Shown piece after piece: positions 5,724-7,426 of a stretch of 7,426 nt of DNA. Each line of letters begins with the position of its first letter. Position 1 is the first letter of the stretch. The notes below the pieces were generated by a model. It had not been told where the DNA came from. It saw only the letters and a list, made by a program, of their open reading frames with translations, and ran no database searches. The DNA comes from Acetobacteraceae bacterium (lineage in GTDB: Bacteria > Pseudomonadota > Alphaproteobacteria > Acetobacterales > Acetobacteraceae), in assembly GCA_030044345.1 (NCBI GenBank), contig JASHVY010000616.1, positions 1-7,426 on the forward strand, given 5' to 3'. A program made the position numbers and the translations under genes.

Positions 5724-5961
5724 ATGGGGCGAGATGGAAATGGCATGTACGTCTGACATGGGGCGATGATCGCCGCCGTGCCTGTACGATCGTAGCGCTC
5801 ACTGCATGACCGCGGCAAGCTACCGGTGGGTTCGGGCGAAAGCATTCCGAATTTGGCGACAGGAGACGCGCGTTCCTCGCGCAGGATGAGCTTAGGGCAT
5901 CACGACAATTCAATCCAAACCTATTCCGCCACCGGTTGACCTGGCAATGCCTCTCGCGACA
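5724..5961. other. Convergent intergenic region, no supported gene
   Basis: The 238 bases between the 3' ends of livF and the opposing binding-protein gene hold no open frame that looks like a protein. Small symmetric elements are GGCGA/TCGCC with a TGA loop (5762-5774), the perfect palindrome TACGATCGTA (5785-5794) and GCGCG/CGCGC with a five-base loop (5868-5882). None is followed by a T run on either strand, so I see no clear intrinsic terminator for either operon, and termination may be Rho-dependent. Confidence 0.6.
5785..5794. repeat. Perfect 10-bp palindrome TACGATCGTA
   Basis: TACGATCGTA is perfectly self-complementary and sits about 60 bases past the livF stop, in the convergent gap. 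It is not next to any gene start in the window, so an operator role is unlikely; it may be chance. Confidence 0.3.
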
Positions 5962-7068
5962 CTACGACTTCATCGGAATAGAATTGCCAAAATCCTCATG
6001 CCCTTTCGTGAAGAAGACCATCTGGTCGAGATCTGTTACTGCCCCGGGGCCAATTTCCCTCTTTCCGATTGTCGGAACGGCGAGCTTGGTTCCCGACTTT
6101 GCCATGAGCTTGCCTGACTTCAAGAGGATCGCGCAGTATGTCGCCATATAGCCGTATTGATATGGACTCCAGAGAGCGAATTGCCTGCACGTGCCGTTTT
6201 CCAGAAATGTCGTCATCGTGCTGGGCAGCGCGAAGCCTGTCGAAAATACCTTGCCAGTGCGGCCGGTGTCCTCGATCGCCTTATTGATCGCAGGGTTGCT
6301 GATCCCGGAGCCACTGATGAAAAGCTTCAGCTCGGGATGCGCCTGCATCGCAGAACTTCCCACCGCGTAGCTCTTCTCTGGATCGTCATTTGCGTAGAGC
6401 GTGTCGATAAAATGGATGCTCTTATAGCGCGGGACGGTTGCAATCAGTTGATCGAGCGCCTCTTTCTGTGAGATAAAATTGGCAACCGTGGGTGTCGGCG
6501 CGATCCAGATCGAATGACCACCTTCCGGCGCATTGGCAAGAGCCGACTCCAGCATTGCCTTTGCCTGTATTTCGAATGGCGCCATGTTCACGAAAAGGTC
6601 GCGTCCGGCGGGAGCCACGTCGGCATCGAAGGTGACCACGATCGTGCCTTGGCTGCGAGCCCGGCGCAACACAGGCACGGGCGCGTTGAGATCGAGGGAA
6701 GCAATCACGATTCCATCCGGACGCTGCGGCAGGATGTTCTGGAGGACCTGCACCTGTCCCTCGACGTCGGCGGTGGTGGTGCCGATATAGATCTGTTGAG
6801 CCCCAAGCTCGGAGCACGCCTTGGCTCCCCCTGCCTTTGCGAGCTCGAAATAGACAAAGCCCGTGAACTTGGGCACGTTGAATATTCGCAATGGTCTTGC
6901 CCCATCGGCCGTGCCGATCACGACACCTGTCTCCGCCAGCGCCGCTGCAATCGTGGGCAATGCGACCCCGGCGCCCAGCATGCGCCGGAGCCAGGCGCGA
7001 CGCGAGAGCCGCCCTTCGATCAGTGCCTTGGTCCAGGTGCGGTGCTTCTCTTCATAATCTTGGGTCAT
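5962..7068 (-). CDS. Periplasmic sugar-binding-type protein of a CUT2 (ribose/rhamnose-class) ABC importer, Tat signal
   Basis: This 368-residue protein is a Peripl_BP_4-type binding protein resembling the RhaS/LsrB branch. Residues 1-47 form a long twin-arginine signal: SRRAWLR at 22-28, a hydrophobic stretch GAGVALPTIAAALA, and a likely cut near Ala45. The mature part has KFTGFVYFELAKAGGAKACSELGAQ near 67-91, a QVQVLQNILPQRPDGIVIASLD stretch near 105-126 typical of this fold, and FALWSPYQYGYMATYCA near 297-313, matching the 'vLWdPxdlGYl' segment of RhaS-like proteins. It would fold in the cytoplasm and be exported by Tat, then bind ligand in the periplasm. I start it at ATG 7068, which has GGAGG five bases upstream; an in-frame ATG at 7095 would add nine residues without a comparable site. 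The start overlaps the permease gene by 17 bp, so they are coupled. The ligand (sugar, sugar alcohol, autoinducer-like molecule) is not determinable. Confidence 0.88.
   Translation of the reverse strand: MTQDYEEKHRTWTKALIEGRLSRRAWLRRMLGAGVALPTIAAALAETGVVIGTADGARPLRIFNVPKFTGFVYFELAKAGGAKACSELGAQQIYIGTTTADVEGQVQVLQNILPQRPDGIVIASLDLNAPVPVLRRARSQGTIVVTFDADVAPAGRDLFVNMAPFEIQAKAMLESALANAPEGGHSIWIAPTPTVANFISQKEALDQLIATVPRYKSIHFIDTLYANDDPEKSYAVGSSAMQAHPELKLFISGSGISNPAINKAIEDTGRTGKVFSTGFALPSTMTTFLENGTCRQFALWSPYQYGYMATYCAILLKSGKLMAKSGTKLAVPTIGKREIGPGAVTDLDQMVFFTKGHEDFGNSIPMKS
6985..7005 (-). other. Twin-arginine (Tat) export motif SRRAWLR
   Basis: The codons read Ser-Arg-Arg-Ala-Trp-Leu-Arg, matching the Tat consensus S/T-R-R-x-F-L-K with Trp for Phe and Arg for Lys. 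A 15-20-residue uncharged stretch follows after a second Arg and Met, as expected for a Tat signal. Confidence 0.7.
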
Positions 7069-7426
7069 CGAATCCTCCGATTGTCGGTGTTGCACGCTTC
7101 AGGAAAGATGGTGATCGGCGTACCCGTATAGCCGCGCGGTGGCTCAGCCTGAGCAGCAGCGGGACAAGTACGCTGGCAACGAGGATCGTGCCGACCACCA
7201 GGGTTTGCACAGGCCCCGGCACATTGGCGAGCCCCATTCCGTTCTTCACGGTCCCGAGCAGCAGGAGCGAGAGCAGGACCCCCGGCACATTACCCCGCCC
7301 TCCGAAAATATCGATGCCGCCAAGGACAACCGCTGTGACGATCAGCAGAAGAATGTCGTCGGCATTGTCTGCGCGCGCAGACTGATACTGCCCGATATAG
7401 ACCAGGGAGCCGATGCCGGCCATGCC
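7052..7426 (-). CDS. C-terminal part of a CUT2-type ABC importer permease (RbsC/RhaP-like), cut by the window end
   Basis: The visible 124 residues are the C-terminal third of a BPD_transp_2 permease of the RbsC/RhaP/LsrD class. The diagnostic stretch is VTAVVLGGIDIFGGRGNVPGVLL followed by GTVKNGMGLANVPGPVQTLVVGTIL; the first part is the conserved cytoplasmic loop (A-V-x-G-G-x-x-x-x-G-G-x-G) contacting the ATPase in this family. Three hydrophobic spans are visible. A basic tail of about 32 residues follows the last span and ends in GGFDDPRL, longer than in RbsC. The reading frame is open to the window edge, so the N-terminus and any ATPase gene lie beyond base 7426. The stop is 17 bases inside the binding-protein gene, placing the permease first and the binding protein last in this part of the operon, unlike classical operons where the binding protein often comes first. 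Which sugar-like ligand is carried is unknown. Confidence 0.87.
   Translation of the reverse strand, partial: GMAGIGSLVYIGQYQSARADNADDILLLIVTAVVLGGIDIFGGRGNVPGVLLSLLLLGTVKNGMGLANVPGPVQTLVVGTILVASVLVPLLLRLSHRAAIRVRRSPSFLKRATPTIGGFDDPRL
7074..7078 (-). promoter_or_regulatory. Ribosome binding site GGAGG for the binding-protein gene
   Basis: GGAGG on the minus strand, five bases before ATG 7068, decides this start. It lies inside the last codons of the upstream permease gene, which encode Gly-Gly in ...IGGFDDPRL. Confidence 0.75.

Noticed and set aside
4731..5759. Minus-strand open frame of 342 codons opposite livG and livF
   Set aside because: It covers two genes with intact ABC ATPase motifs and has none itself.
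5868..5882. GCGCG/CGCGC hairpin as an intrinsic terminator for the convergent operons
   Set aside because: The stem is only five base pairs and no T run follows on either strand.

Overview
The window is high-GC, densely packed bacterial DNA. Gene types, codon use and tight operon spacing suggest an alphaproteobacterium, most likely of the Hyphomicrobiales (Bradyrhizobium or Mesorhizobium-like). This assignment is an inference from style; no marker gene is present. I see no rRNA, tRNA, CRISPR array, insertion sequence or phage gene.

Layout on the + strand: (1) Bases 1-64 are the last codons of a CoxS-type [2Fe-2S] small subunit of a molybdenum hydroxylase. (2) A coxG-like gene (71-706, TTG start) follows after six bases. 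(3) After a 139-bp gap with inverted repeats comes a five-gene ABC importer of the branched-chain amino acid (Liv/HAAT) type: periplasmic binding protein (846-2147), permease LivH-type (2335-3249), permease LivM-type (3251-4306), ATPase LivG-type (4303-5046) and ATPase LivF-type (5043-5723). From livH onward the genes are separated by one base or overlap by four. The binding-protein gene is separated from livH by about 190 bp that hold two hairpins with a shared repeat and a possible alternative fold.

On the - strand, converging on the importer, is the end of a second ABC importer of the ribose/rhamnose (CUT2) class: a permease cut by the window end (7052-7426) overlapping by 17 bp a Tat-signal sugar-binding-type protein (5962-7068). 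Its ATPase is not in the window. About 240 bp without a convincing gene lie between the two convergent units.

Working model (inference): the Mo-hydroxylase plus CoxG oxidises a small organic compound, and the Liv-type importer brings it or a related compound into the cell. The substrate cannot be read from the sequence, and 'Liv' names here mean family, not leucine transport. The second importer probably takes up a sugar, sugar alcohol or related small molecule and belongs to a separate transcription unit. Nothing here is clearly a wholly new system. The most unusual items are the repeat-containing double hairpin between the binding protein and permease genes, and the eroded ABC signature motif in the LivG-type ATPase.
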